Assembly (NCBI GenBank): GCA_027604685.1
Contig: JADHYX010000305.1
Span: 1-27,496 of the forward strand
DNA length: 27,496 nucleotides
Reading direction: 5' to 3'
Origin: Lobulomyces angularis
Lineage: Eukaryota > Chytridiomycota > Chytridiomycetes > Lobulomycetales > Lobulomycetaceae
Position 1 is the stretch's first letter, and each line of letters starts with the position of its first letter. Positions 1-11,739 of this stretch are shown piece after piece. The notes beneath the pieces are model-generated. The model worked only from the letters and a program-made list of their open reading frames with translations, did no database searches and was not told the origin of the DNA. Made by a program: the position numbers and the translations under genes.

Positions 1-393
1 AAAATAAAATAAATATAAATAAAATAAATAAAAAAAAAATAAATAAAAAATAATATAAAAAATTAAATAACAAAATTATAATTAAAATTAATGTTAGGCA
101 AGCACAATTGCAAACACCAAAAAAAAAAAAAAATTCTTATGATAAGGATTTTTTCATTCGCATTACTTTTATATTTTACCACCTATTTTTATTATTTTTA
201 AAATTACATAAAATAGATTTTTTATTGCAGCATAATTAATATTCATAAAATATTTTTGTAATAAAATTTTTAAAATGCAACAAAAAAAAAAAAAATTTTA
301 CTCACTATTTTTTTGATACACTGTGATGTGACACAAAAGTACAAAAGTTTCAGAAAAAAAATAAAAAATAAAATTATAACTTTAAAGGAAACA
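1..393. other. AT-rich 5' flank with low-complexity A/T repeats
   Basis: The first ~60 bases are a degenerate AAATA-type low-complexity run, followed by several A homopolymers (for example near 120-133 and 282-294). No open frame with protein-like content was seen. An in-frame upstream extension of the next gene can be read from a TTG at 313, but it has no ATG. The region probably contains the promoter of the gene that starts at 394. Confidence 0.6.
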
Positions 394-930
394 ATGGATA
401 ATCAAATCTCTTTTTATTTTGCGTATGGTTCTAATATGTGCAAAACGAGGTTGTTGGAGAGAAAAGTTGAATACGTATCAAGATCACTGGCTTATCTACA
501 AGGACATCAACTTGAATTCACTTTACCACACAAAAAATTAAGAAACATGGAATTTATCAAAGATGATCATTTAATTGGATATGCCAATGTTTCAAAAGTA
601 TCAGAAACAACTAGTAATGTTATTGATCAGTTTTGTAAGAGTAGTGTTGTTTATGGAATATTAATTGAGTTAAAAACTAAAGAAGAAATATATAAGCTGG
701 ACTTTTTTGAAGGTATTGAATTCGGTCATTATACAAGAGAACGTGTTCAAGTACAAAGAATAAAGGAAGGCAGGGAAGAAACTGTTGAAGCTCTAATCTA
801 CTTTGCTGGAAGAAATCTTTTAAAAAATGGATTAAAACCATCAAAAAAATACATGAATTACTTATTAGGGGGAAGTGATTTGCTACCTACCGATTACGTT
901 GAAAATTTAAAACAGTTAGAAACTCATTAA
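394..930 (+). CDS. gamma-glutamylcyclotransferase-like protein (AIG2/GGCT fold)
   Basis: This is an intronless gene of 178 residues. The signature FAYGSNM sits at residues 9-15, where GGCT-family enzymes bind the gamma-glutamyl group. The segment VYGILIEL then LDFFEG (Glu near residue 106) and YTRERVQV matches the catalytic-glutamate region and following strand of the family. GGCT enzymes turn gamma-glutamyl amino acids into 5-oxoproline plus the free amino acid in cytosolic glutathione turnover. The start is placed at the ATG at 394, 8 residues before the first conserved motif; the frame is open upstream to 313 but without another ATG. The substrate cannot be told from sequence: a gamma-glutamylamine cyclotransferase or an AIG2-like protein of unknown substrate is also possible. 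It runs convergently with TRAPPC8, about 150 bases away. Confidence 0.85.
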   Translation: MDNQISFYFAYGSNMCKTRLLERKVEYVSRSLAYLQGHQLEFTLPHKKLRNMEFIKDDHLIGYANVSKVSETTSNVIDQFCKSSVVYGILIELKTKEEIYKLDFFEGIEFGHYTRERVQVQRIKEGREETVEALIYFAGRNLLKNGLKPSKKYMNYLLGGSDLLPTDYVENLKQLETH

Positions 931-1077
931 AAAATTTTTACAAAAAAATTACTATGTTACTAATAACTTAAAAAAAAAAAATAAAAATAATAATTTAAGT
1001 TCATAAATTTAATTTTAAATAAAAAAAAAAAATTAAACATCAAGATATAAAAGTTATTTGTAACAATCTAAAAAGGG

Positions 1078-4000
1078 TTAGATTAAATCTATTCTATTGT
1101 GAACTGTAATGCACTGATTTAAATTAGGAGTTTGAATAAAACCAGAATTTCCTTTATCCTCATTTCCGTTGTCGTCCAACATGTGAACAGATAATTTCCA
1201 CCTGTTTAATTCATATATTCCCGGAGAAGCAAATGTTGCAAAAACATTATATTTTCCCTCTTCCTCTGGTTTTAGAATCCCATTAATAAAATTCTTTCCG
1301 GACCAAATCATTACTCTACCAATAAAAAAAGGAGACCTAAGAATTTTATTTTATGGTCTAACTTACTTTAAATTAGACCCATTTTCTGCAGAGAGTAACT
1401 CTAAAGTAAATTTTACGGATCTTACACTAGAGCTATTATTCAGTACCACGGGAAATGAGAGTACACAATCACTAAAAACAACAATAAAAAAGTCAAACCA
1501 AAAAGAAAAAAGACTCACCCATTTTTTATAAAATCATGGAAATAGTTTTCATTAACATTAAAAACAATTCGCAAAGGACTAACTTCTTTGCTTTTACTTT
1601 TAAGCAGGGTATTAATAAGCGTCTTCTTTTCTCTAACTGTTTGTTCAAAAAGTGCTCTACTTTCTGGTATGCCTTCCATGTTTTTACCACCCAAAAATTT
1701 ACTTTGGATTTCTGTCAATGGCGATTGCAAACTCAAGTTTATTCCCATTATGTACTGATGACCCAACCGCTTCTTTTCTTTTGAAGATGTAGCTGGCATC
1801 TCCCAAAATAATGTTAAATCAACATCATCACTATAATATAACGTAAATAATTTTCTAAGCTTTTCTGGAGATAATCCATTATAATTTTGCGATAAGGAGG
1901 TCATTCTCCATTGGGTTCGGGATCTGCATGAAAATTCCTTGAATGGATTCTCTGAACAAGTAAATACTTTATCCTAATCAAAAATTTAAATAAAAACAAA
2001 ATTTTTTGTAATATTAGTCACCATAGATAAAGAGGAAATGTGAAAATTAAGAGGAGGGGGATAAATTGTTATATTTTCTTCAGTATACATGATGCTTTCA
2101 ATGACTTTTGATACCAAATGTTCTGGTGAAGTTTCTTTCTCAAATTTGAAATTATCAATCCTGGAAAACCTAAAATACATGTAAAGAGTTTCTTTTGGTT
2201 TTAATTCTTGATTGTAATTGGAAAAATCGCTTATTTTTTATTTTATTTTTTAATTAAAGAATTGTTAATTTTTTTTGAAATTATTACAGTCCGTTAACAG
2301 TTTTGATTTGCCACTTAGAACTTACAGCGGAGAGCTGTTTAATTAATACTACAAAATTTTGTAAATTTTCAATTTCAATTCCAAGAGTAAACTCATCTAA
2401 ATTTCTCTGCGATGGTCTAGTAAACGCATTAATTCGTAAGCTTGGTTGAACGTTTAAATTTTGAGTAAACTTAAATGTTCGAAAATTTGCTGGAGTCTCA
2501 TTTTCCTATTTGTTAATGAATAATAAATAATTAGTCAATTTTCGCAAAGTAAAATTACTTCTGCTTGGTATCCAAATAAAAATCTAAAAGTGTGTTTTCC
2601 CATTCTATCCCCTCTCAGAAAAATTGGTACGAGGCAGCTTTGCTCTGGCATTAATACCCCATCTTCAAATTCTGATGCGGATTTTAAGTCTTTTGTTGGT
2701 AGCTTGATTGATAACAAGCTAAAATCATTCAAATTATTATTAAGTAAAAATTTTTCAGAATTTTTCCCATTTTCCAAATAAACTGAAAAAATTTATTTAA
2801 AATTGTAAAGGTTTTGATTTCAAAAAAACCATACCGTATTCTTCTTGGTCCACATCTAGTAAACTTCCAAAATAAAAGAAAGAGGGATGACTAAGTTTCA
2901 GTTTTAAATTTACCAATCCTCTATTTCCATTATTCTTGATATTTAAAAACAATTTAATAATTTCTCCAGAAAAAATTTTTTCAGGGAAGTTCAAAATTTC
3001 TATGTCTAAAACTGGCATAGGAAGTGTCACGTTTAATTTGGGAGTCACAAATTCTTCTTCCTTGTTTAAATTTTTTTTGGCTGATTTAAGAGATTTGAAG
3101 CATGGAATTAGGCCTCCAACTAAATAAACAACTCCTAAAATGTAAATTGTTCCTTCCTGCTTTGGTATAATGGCGACTTGCAGCTACATTAAGTTTTAGT
3201 TAAAAAAATTATGATATGATTTTTACTTTTGCCCTTTCGTTGGGTCCTAAAATAAAATCTGGAATGTTTTCAACAGTAAACCCACTTCTTTCCACAAGAA
3301 TTAAATTTGATCTATCCCCATCATTGTAGTCTTCATCTTCCCTTGGGATGGAACCAAAATTACATCGTACTGAAATGTTGCTTAGGGTTATCGAAACTTG
3401 TAGTGGATTTTCAATTTCAAGATGGACAAAGACTGATTCTTTAGATGAAAATTTTTAGTAAAAATGAAAAATGTAGCGAACAACAATTACCTCCAACAGC
3501 ACATGTGAGAATATTAACAGCTTGCTTCACTGACACTATCTTGGAAAAATTACTGCTGTTCTTTTTTATAGCTTGATTCTTATTATATCCGTATTCAACC
3601 AAATCGGATTCCAATAATTCCCAATGTTCATCATTTACTTTTGTTCTTTCATCATTTTGGGACTGAGAATTAAGGGCATTTCTAGATAAACTGATTATTG
3701 TTGACTTATCTATAAAAATCGGTATATTCAATGGCTTCAGTTTTTCCATATCTTCTTTTTTTCCAATAGATTTTAGTTGCTAACAAAAATTAACAAGGTA
3801 CAAGGAAATTTTTTTAATTTTTTCTATTTCTTACACCATATATAAAATAAAAGTCTTTTAAATATTCAGCTTGAATTTTTGGAGATTGTCGACTGCTCCT
3901 CATTAATTTTGACAAAAAATTAACTCCACTTACTAAATCCCCCATATGTATTGATTGCCGAGATAACGAAAAATTGATATGGTCTTCAACTAAAGTCCAA

Positions 4001-6077
4001 CCTTGAGTTTCATACACATTCAAAGCGTCAGAATAACACCGAAATGCGTGAGCTCTCTATTTTTTATGAAAAAAATATTAATTAAAAATATAATATAAAA
4101 GTAGTGTACTTGTAGGCACTTAGTATATCTATTCGCTGCTAATACTAAAAAAAAAGCATATTTTCTTGCCATAATAGGACTTTCCGTTAAAAAACAAAAC
4201 GCTGACTGTTCCAAATAAACCGCACTTCGAAAATTAGATTCCTGAAAACATCAAAAAAAAAAAATAGAAAAAAGGATAAAATTACTTCTCCTGTCATTTT
4301 ATTTAACAAAGTTGGGGCATCTCTATGAAATTTTTTATGTTTTAACATTTCAAAAAAGAGAGCTGTACATCTTGTTTCATAAAGAAAATCCTTTGAAAAT
4401 TTGTAAGTATCAACAGCCAAATCAAAATTTGACTCAATGGTAACTTTACTAACACCTTCTGTCATCAGTACACAAAAACCCAACATCTCCTAATAGAAGG
4501 TATAAATAATTTCATTACTATGTCATAATCAATTATTTACTTGAGATCCCGCAAAATATCTCGAGGCTTGCTCATTGTTTTGATATAATTTTCTGGCACT
4601 GTCATAGATTGAATAAGCAAATACATAATCCCGTAGCATGAAAGAATAGTCTGCTAGCTTCCTCTGTAACACTTCTGAAGAATCACTTAAATACCTGTTG
4701 AAAAAAAAAAAAAATTAAACTTTGAATTTATTCTCATTTTACATGAATTTCCCAGATGCATCTATTAAAGAGTTTTTTGGTTGTACTGAACTCTTCGAAG
4801 AACGACTAAAGGCACTAAACAATCTTCCTGCCATTCCTTTTCTCGAAGCTATCACCTAAAACAGAAAAATAGTCGATTAATACACAATCGAAAAAAAATA
4901 CCTCAGCATTCCAAATTTGTATGTTTCGCTCCATAAAGGGAAGTAGACTCTGCGTAAAAAATTCCTTTACAAAGGTTTCTATATTATTTATATCGACTTT
5001 AGAAAAATGCAACCCATGTAAAATTTGTTCGGCTTTTTCAGATACCGAAATTAAGTTTTCGTCTGCAGATTTTACAACTGCTTTAGAAAAACCCTCCTGT
5101 AACTTTATATGGTTCTCCCAATAATCATAGTAATGTTTATCTCTTAGTTCAGTTAAATTTTCTTTTCCGGATAATTTCAATAACGAACAATTCAATCCAA
5201 AAGCTTTTTTTAACGCGATTAAAGTCTGTTCAGGACTTTAATTTTATTTATATTAAAGATCTTTTTTAATAAATAATATTTTTTCTAATATTTTATTTTT
5301 GCTTTTTATACTTTTGCTGACTTTGACTTTTTTCCTCGTGAATTAATAGAAAATGTTTCAAAAAGTTTTTATCCATAAATCCTTTCTCAAATATTTTAGG
5401 TAGTGAAGCTTGGCTGCTCAATAAGGAAAAAGTTGATACTGGATCTGGGTTTTCTGTGGTTACAACAAAAATGCCTATGCACAAAAATTACAGATAATAT
5501 TTAATATCTTAATTTATTAAAATAAAATTTCTTTTTACAACATACATGCAATTGGATGATTAAAAGTTTCATGTTCTGATGGTCCATCAAATAGCGAGAA
5601 ATAATCTCGGTACTGGGTATACCAAGGGGTATACCTTTCAAAATCTAGAGGCAATTAAAATTAATAAATTTAATTTTTTTTTAAGACTGCGACCTTCATA
5701 CTCGATTCCTACACCAGATTGTTTAAGTAAATTTAAATCGACCTTTAGATTTCCATGAAGAAGCGGAGGTAGAGGTTCTGTTAAGACAGAGTTTAACTGC
5801 TGATAATCAAAAATATCAAGTTCATTCAGTCCTTTAAATCTTAGGGTAAAGTTGTCCACAACTGAAGCTTGTCCTTTAGAGTCTCTCAAGGTTACTATTT
5901 TTACAGTTAAGAAAATTAAACTGCCAATAATATTATACCGTTAGAAGTAATAGGATCACCAAAAGGTGAGAATAGAGCAGCTAAGTCCGGTAAGTTATTT
6001 TTTGAAGTTAAAGATCGAGTGTCCTCTGAGCCGATAATAGCAGCAAGTGGTGACAAACACTTTTGAATATAAGCCAT
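1078..6077 (-). CDS. TRAPPC8: TRAPPC8 / Trs85-like subunit of the TRAPPIII complex (multi-exon)
   Basis: Large gene cut by many short introns. The start is the ATG at 6077 (MAYIQKCLSPLAAIIGSED..), and the first intron is clear at 5938-5895 (44 nt). Human TRAPPC8-like landmarks occur in order: TPWYTQYRDYF then EHETFNHPIAC near 5640-5540; NCSLLKLSG near 5190; ARKYAFFLVLAANRY near 4190; an ALNVYETQGWTLVEDHINFS-type segment near 4000-3930, the best match to the family; then beta-rich C-terminal domains. The last exon (1311-1078) holds FASPGIYELNRWKLSVHM and ends in TAA. TRAPPC8 is the specific subunit of TRAPPIII, which activates the Rab GTPase Ypt1/Rab1 in autophagy and early secretory traffic. 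Not every exon border was resolved, so the span is firmer than the full protein. Order and conservation suggest an intact gene. Confidence 0.92.
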
Positions 6078-6442
6078 TTATATAGCTTTCAAGTAAGCAA
6101 CTGTGTTTTTTTTAAAATGTTTCAGAAAATGGGTAAGATGATAAAATGTTAAAAATTTTATCAAATTAAAAATTTTCAAAGCTGCTGTAATAAATAAAAT
6201 TTTTGGATTTTTCTTCTTCAATTTCAGTAATTTTATCCATCATTAAGGGACTTACATAACTTTTAAAGTTTTCAGTTTCAGTTTTCTATTTTAGATGGGC
6301 TTCTTTTAACAATGTTAAGTTTCAGTTTTAAAACATTAATTAATATAAACAATTTTCTTTCATGAATTATTTTGAGCAAACAATGAAAATTATTTATACA
6401 AAAAAGTAAAAATGACTATTGAACTTTAAATGAAATTAAAAA
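6078..6442. other. spacer upstream of TRAPPC8
   Basis: About 365 bases of AT-rich DNA between the TRAPPC8 start and the stop of the next minus-strand gene. No protein-like frame or RNA gene was seen. It should hold the TRAPPC8 promoter and the 3' end of the Big1/S1-like gene. Confidence 0.5.
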
Positions 6443-7596
6443 TTAGTTTCCTTTTTTCTTTACTTCAAATCTGGTTGGAGTTTGAACTGAACCTACCAAA
6501 TTGATGCTTGCTATTAAAGTAAAAAATAAAATAATAGCGCCTAAAATTCCGGCATAAATTCCATTATTTACAAAGATATACTTTTCAAACAACGTTTTCA
6601 ACTTTGTTTCTGCAAAATTGGACTTTCCATCTGCTTTGGATTCCACAGATCTCTTTTTTAAATCACCCTTATGGAAAATTTAAATTAATATCAATATTGA
6701 AAACTGTTGAGTTAAAAATAGTATTATACGAGTGCAACAACCGAAAATATAACTTACGTGTCTTTGAAAGCTTTCTTCCCCTCCAGCAAAAATAAAAACA
6801 TATCCATTTCCTCCTGCCAAAATTTTAACATGTTCTAAAACTGTTTCAACTTTTTGTATATTTATATTTAAATTTCTTAATTCTTCTTCATAACCATTAG
6901 CTTTAAAACTGGGCAGTTCTAACAGAAGTATATCTGGTTTCCTGAAGAAAGAAGGAAATTCTTCATCTTTTAAAATTAGGAAAAAAAAACAAATGCATTA
7001 ATTACAATTTTGGTTTAACCTCTTTATTTATACCTAAAAATGATAACTTCCCAACAGAAGCTGAATTGTCAAAGCATTGTTTTTTTAAATAATTCGAAAT
7101 CATCTCCAATGAATTTACATTGTCATCGATAGATTCCTCGAATTCCGATTGATATGGAAAGATAAAAGAAGGATTTTCCCTTGTAGTTTCCTGTAACGAA
7201 AAAAAAAATAGTTATAGAAGAGTTCAGTATCAAACAAACCTTTAAACTCTTAAATGCATTTTCATAAACAAAAAAGTCGTCAGCCTCCAACTGGAACATA
7301 AACAAATTTTAGACAAATTTTTCAACAGTTGTGTTAAACCTACATCTTTTTGCCAAACAATTATATTCAACTTTTCGCAACTACCTACATCATTTAACTT
7401 AGATTTGATATCTGATAGGACACCGTCATCTGAGTTAGGTTGTTCACTGTAACGGAACAGATTAAGTGAAATATAAATTAAGAATACTATAAATGTCTTC
7501 TTACACAGGTTGACTTGACCAAACTATTGCAGGAAAATTTTTTAACCCAAATAATGAGCCAAATAAACTAAAAATAATTACAGTAAACAATTTCAT
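6443..7596 (-). CDS. Big1 / V-ATPase subunit S1 (Ac45, ATP6AP1)-like membrane protein
   Basis: Multi-exon gene. The first exon encodes a signal peptide (MKLFTVIIFSLFGSLFG) followed at once by FPAIVWSSQPV, the 'P..WSS' start typical of mature Big1/Ac45 proteins. The middle has a luminal alpha/beta-type segment (LNIIVWQKDV, DILLLELPSF, GYVFIFAGGEE). The C-terminus is one membrane helix (GIYAGILGAIILFFTLIASI) followed by the short cytosolic tail QTPTRFEVKKKGN, comparable to the DRFD-type tail of ATP6AP1. Introns lie for example after codon SQPV near 7509 and between FQRH and GDLKKR near 6770-6675. Family members are type I ER/vacuolar membrane proteins that help V-ATPase assembly; yeast Big1 is also needed for beta-1,6-glucan. 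The KKK near the C-terminus could be an ER-retrieval signal, though not a strict KKXX. Confidence 0.82.
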
Positions 7597-8239
7597 TTTG
7601 ATCTTAATCTCTATTGTAACCCTATTATTGTGGTTTTTTCAGTGTTTTTCAATTAGTGGAAAAAAAAAATTTTTAAAACTATGTTTTATCTAATTTTATA
7701 CTGTGACTTTTTTTTCATCTTAAGCTTCTCAATTTTATATATTAGAGTTATTTTTTCTTAATTCTTTTAATTCCTCTTGTATTTTTTTTTACTTTTTTGC
7801 TAAATTGATTTTTCTTACACTAAAAATTTCGATAAATTACCACAGTTAACATTTTTTTTCTTTCTTGATTTGGCATTTTTACATTGTTTTTACTTACTTA
7901 AATGTATATTTCTTGGAATTTTCTTAATTTTTTAATTTTTTTTTATTTCTTGTAATTTTATTTTATTTATTTATTTTTTTTTCTTATTATAGATTGTTGT
8001 TTTTTAGTAATTTGATTTGCAAAAATGAAACATCACTAAAGGCTGTAAACGACACAGAGTAAAATCAGACTGTTTCATTTATAAATTAATTTTTTTTCCT
8101 TGCTGCAGATTATGTTTTTAAAAAAAAACCTATGTTTAAATTTTTGGGAAGAATAAATATTAAAAAAAAAAAAAAAAACTTTTTAATAATCTGTTTCTAT
8201 ATATTTTATATACTAATAAATTAAAGAGGTAAATAAATT
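7597..8239. other. pyrimidine-rich intergenic region
   Basis: About 640 bases, very T-rich on the plus strand with many homopolymer runs. No convincing coding frame, RNA gene or repeat unit was seen. It lies upstream of the Big1/S1-like gene and downstream of the 8240-8593 gene, so it probably holds a promoter and a 3' end. Confidence 0.45.
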
Positions 8240-8593
8240 TTATTCTGCTTCTATATCATCGTCAAACACATTAAATATTTGGTCATCAGACAAATTCGCG
8301 TCTTCATCATCAATCTCCACCAAATCTTCCTCAAAATCTTGGTGGTTTCTAAAAACTTGTCTTAAGTTTTCATTAATTCTCTTGTTGAACTTGTTTTTAA
8401 TTTCTTGAAGTTTCAAACCTTCAAGTTCCCGGACTGAGTAGTAACGTAGCATTTCGATGTCCTTCTCATTCAAAAGTTGATTTTTATTTCTAATAAAATT
8501 TTTTGTGAAAGTGGTTGTGAAGAAGATGACAAAAAAGCAAAAGGACAGCAACAATAGCAGCTTTCTGGTCTTCTTGCTCGTTTTAGTGAACAT
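8240..8593 (-). CDS. small single-pass membrane protein with acidic tail, unrecognised
   Basis: Intronless frame of 117 residues starting with ATG at 8593. A lysine/arginine-rich start (MFTKTSKKTRK) precedes one hydrophobic helix at about residues 12-30 (LLLLLSFCFFVIFFTTTF), giving a type II signal-anchor or signal-peptide layout. A charged, probably helical segment follows (residues 35-85), then a strongly acidic tail (EEDLVEIDDEDANL.. DDDIEAE). I do not recognise the family. The orderly arrangement of basic start, helix, charged stretch and acidic end supports a real gene. It could be an ER or Golgi membrane protein, a secreted protein if the helix is cleaved, or an exon of a larger gene. 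Confidence 0.6.
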   Translation of the reverse strand: MFTKTSKKTRKLLLLLSFCFFVIFFTTTFTKNFIRNKNQLLNEKDIEMLRYYSVRELEGLKLQEIKNKFNKRINENLRQVFRNHQDFEEDLVEIDDEDANLSDDQIFNVFDDDIEAE

Positions 8594-9257
8594 TGAGAAT
8601 TTTTTGAAGCAAGAATTTAAATTCTTACTAAGAAATACCCCAATAATAAATAGTTCATTTTAAACCTCCGCTTTTTTGTCATACTTCTTCCATCAAGAAT
8701 TTTGGTAAATGAAAAGAGAAATCTGCTCTATCCCGTTAGACCTGCTGATGCCATAGGTTTTAAATAACTGGAGAACTGTTGTTTTCAGTCATCACGCACG
8801 CAAGCACTATGTAGGAGTATTTAGGTTTGCATAGGTTCATGCGAATTTTCAATTCGACAGGGGTTAAAAAAATACTCCACTTCAGTTTTTTCGTGAACGC
8901 TCGATCCAATTTATTAATCAAAATAATACAGTTTTTTAAATTGAATTCTATTCAATTTATTAAAATAAATGTTTTGGAAATATGATAAAAATTTAAAATT
9001 CACCATCAAATGGACAATTAATTAGTATCAAAATAACCTTTCCTAACTTTTAAATATGAAGATACACCCTTTACTAATTTAACTATGAAGTTACGCTTAA
9101 ACTTTTAATTAAAAAATTAAATATGTTTAGATTTTAACTATGAATATATTTTTGGAGTTTTTATAATTATAAAAAAAAAAATATGGTTTACTGAGTTTTA
9201 AGCGCAATGGCTGTTATTCAAACAATAAATTACTATTTCAAATTCTAAAAGTCTGCA
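8594..9257. other. intergenic region with a GC-richer island (about 8640-8910)
   Basis: Most of this 660-base spacer is A/T-rich, but 8640-8910 has visibly more G and C than neighbouring spacers. On the minus strand an open frame of about 60 codons runs through the island (ends near 8765; only ATG at about residue 38), and on the plus strand a ~50-codon ATG frame starts near 8840. Neither resembles a known protein, and there is no tRNA-like box B. Near 9045-9150 a short motif like AACTATGAA recurs three times imperfectly. Confidence 0.4.
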
Positions 9258-11024
9258 TTAAATTAACCCAGTTTCTGAAAGATTTGTTCTGGTGATGATA
9301 TCGCTAAAAAATTACATTGTTTAGTTTTAATCTTTTTTGGAAGATTTATAAATAAAAGTACCTGACAGATAACAAAATTTTTTTCATGATTTGTGAGTCT
9401 GTATTAGTGGTATAAAAAATGTACTTCATTTCTCTGGTTGTAGATTGCACAAATAAATTTTTAAAAAATGATTTGCATGCTTTTTCATCTTGTTCACCTA
9501 AAAAAAAAAAAATAATAATTGAGATGACAAGAAACAATATAACTCAAGTATTACCTTGAAATGCAGGAAAATATTTATGGATAGGTACAGTTTTGATTTT
9601 TTCTTTAAATATATCCATTTTATTGAGAAATAAAATAATTTGACTCTTCGCTAACATGGGATGGTTTGCAATAACACCAAAAAGTTTAACTGAATCCTCC
9701 ATTCTATTGGTTTCTTTATCTTCTTCCATCAGTAGATCATAACATGAGATTGCTGCTACAAAGACAATTGCATTTACATCGTCGAAAAATGAAACCCCTT
9801 AAAAAATAATAAATATTATTAAACAAAATTTTCTTTCTCCGTAAAAACGTTACATGCATTTCTAAGTGATCTTTGTCCCCCAACATCATATATTTTCATT
9901 ACGTATTTTTTAGTATGCAGTGTAGTCTCAGTTACTGATTTGGTTTTTCTTCTTGTACAGATTACATCTAAAAAAAATTATTTATGATAAAGTTCATTAA
10001 TGACACAACTTATCCCAACCTTGATCTAATGGTTCGTAATTTTTACTGCATATTCTTTTTAATTCATCAAAGAAACTAGTAGGTTGTTTTTTGTTTAAAA
10101 AAAAAAAAAAAGTTTATCAAAAATTCTGTATTTAATTTACTATGGCATAGTATCTTGAATATCTTCGTCCAGTTCTTCTCTTCTTGCAAAGCATTCCTTG
10201 ATAATCTCTTCATTCCAAATAACTGGAAATAACTGTATTATATCCCAAGGTAATGTTTTTTCGTCACTTTGAAAATGTTGCTTAATTGCAAGAGAATTGT
10301 CCTAAATAAATGATTGAAGTTTATTAATTTCCAAAATAAATTATATTTTGAAGTCAGCAGAAAGTGTGCGATAATCTTTCTATTGGATTTGTTATTTTAA
10401 TTTTACATACATAAAACTCTTGGGAAGGATTTGGATTTAATTTTAACTTCTCAAGGCCATTCAATAACGTTTTCAGTGAATAAAATATGTTGAGGTAAAT
10501 TATATTTTTAAAAAATGATAACTCCTCAGAAGTAAATGAAACTGTGTAAGACAACCTAAAAAAATTTTACAGGTAAACGTACTGCTTGCATTTATAAATT
10601 ACCGCAATTGACGAACAAATGTCGATTTTCCTGAATCTCCACTACCTTTTAATTTTTTAATATAGTAATTAGGTTAATTTTTTTTTTTTTTAATAAAACC
10701 TAAAACTAAAAGCTTTAATGTAGATGAGTTTTTTTCTTTTTGAACTTGCATTTTTAATATTTTATCAATGCTACTATTTCTTTTTTTAGCCTTTCTAATT
10801 ATTAAAAAAAAAAAAAATTATTTAGCTTAGAATAACAGGTTTGATTAATTTTTTTTTCTTTCAATACGCTGGAGAATCAATTAAAATTTCAGTTAAATTC
10901 ACACCGCCTATTAATTAAATCACAAAATGTGTATTGTTAATAATGATATTTTACTTTTTATAACTCTGATATTACCTACTTCCTCCAATTCTGTAACATT
11001 GACATCAATATCTTCCATATACAT
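9258..11024 (-). CDS. divergent heterotrimeric G-protein alpha subunit (copy 1)
   Basis: Multi-exon gene; start ATG at 11024 (MYMEDIDVNV..). G-alpha landmarks occur in order: N-terminal helix SSIDKILKMQ; P-loop GSGDSGKST near 10645-10610; the helical domain including RREELDEDIQDTMPYFFDEL; switch I TRRKTKSVTET, keeping the catalytic Arg and Mg-binding Thr; switch II DVGGQRSLRN with the catalytic Gln; FFDDVNAIVFVAAISCYD; FLNKMD (NKxD); TTNTD in place of TCAT; and a C-terminus ending TNLSETGLI. It should bind and hydrolyse GTP and couple receptors to effectors. Oddities: no Gly2 for myristoylation and no nearby N-terminal cysteine for palmitoylation; the usual GAGESGKST is changed; no Cys at -4. 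An intron splits the codon of the first P-loop glycine. It is a tandem paralogue of the 11740-13355 gene. Confidence 0.88.
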
Positions 11025-11739
11025 TTTTTGCTATTTCTTTTTATTATAACTTATTTTATAATATCTTTATTTTTTATTTTTTATTTTACTTTTTTTTCTA
11101 AAGTTCCATTTTCATTAAAAATTAATTTTTAACCAATCGTAAATAATACAGTTCTGGAAAATTTTTTTTATTACCAAAAAAACTTAAATGAAAATGTTTG
11201 ATTGGTTTATATTAAATTAGTTTTTATTTACAATTGTACAATCAACAGTATAGTTACAAATGAAATAAATTTATAAAGTTTAGAAATGAATGAAGACAAC
11301 CACACTCTAGTTCCAACCATGGGACTATCACAGAAACACGTAATGAAGAATGTTTAACTGAATACACTCCTTTCTATCAACTGGGATTTCAAGGTTTCAT
11401 TTAGAAATGAAATTGAGATAATTAATTGAATAAAATTATAAATTTTATAGTTGCCAATATTCAATGTAAACGTAGAGATAAGTGTAATAGCAGTATGATA
11501 TCAGTATTCAACTGTTATATGAAGGCATTTTCATTATTTTTTAAAAAATTTAAAAAAATTACCAAAAAAAACTAATGGCCATCATGCAATGTAACCCAAT
11601 AATAATAGCTATATCTCATTATAATTTAAAGAATTTTTATGTTTAATCTATAAATTTTTATGCACTAAATTGAAACATAACTGTTTCTACTTATCGATAA
11701 TGAAATTAAAAATAAAAATGGATATGATAATAAATACTT
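11025..11739. other. intergenic region between the two G-alpha genes
   Basis: About 715 bases, AT-rich, with a slightly more complex stretch at 11280-11420. The only ATG frame there (11286-11357) is 23 codons and unlike any known protein. No RNA gene was seen. It contains the promoter of copy 1 and the 3' flank of copy 2. Confidence 0.45.

Noticed and set aside
313..393. In-frame upstream extension of the GGCT-like gene
   Set aside because: It begins with TTG, has no ATG, and is a low-complexity lysine-rich stretch that family members lack.
1536..1784. Plus-strand open frame of 82 codons inside TRAPPC8
   Set aside because: It lies opposite a TRAPPC8 exon and has no protein-like features; a shadow frame.
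11286..11357. Short ATG frame between the G-alpha genes
   Set aside because: Only 23 codons, no partner exon found and no recognisable motif.
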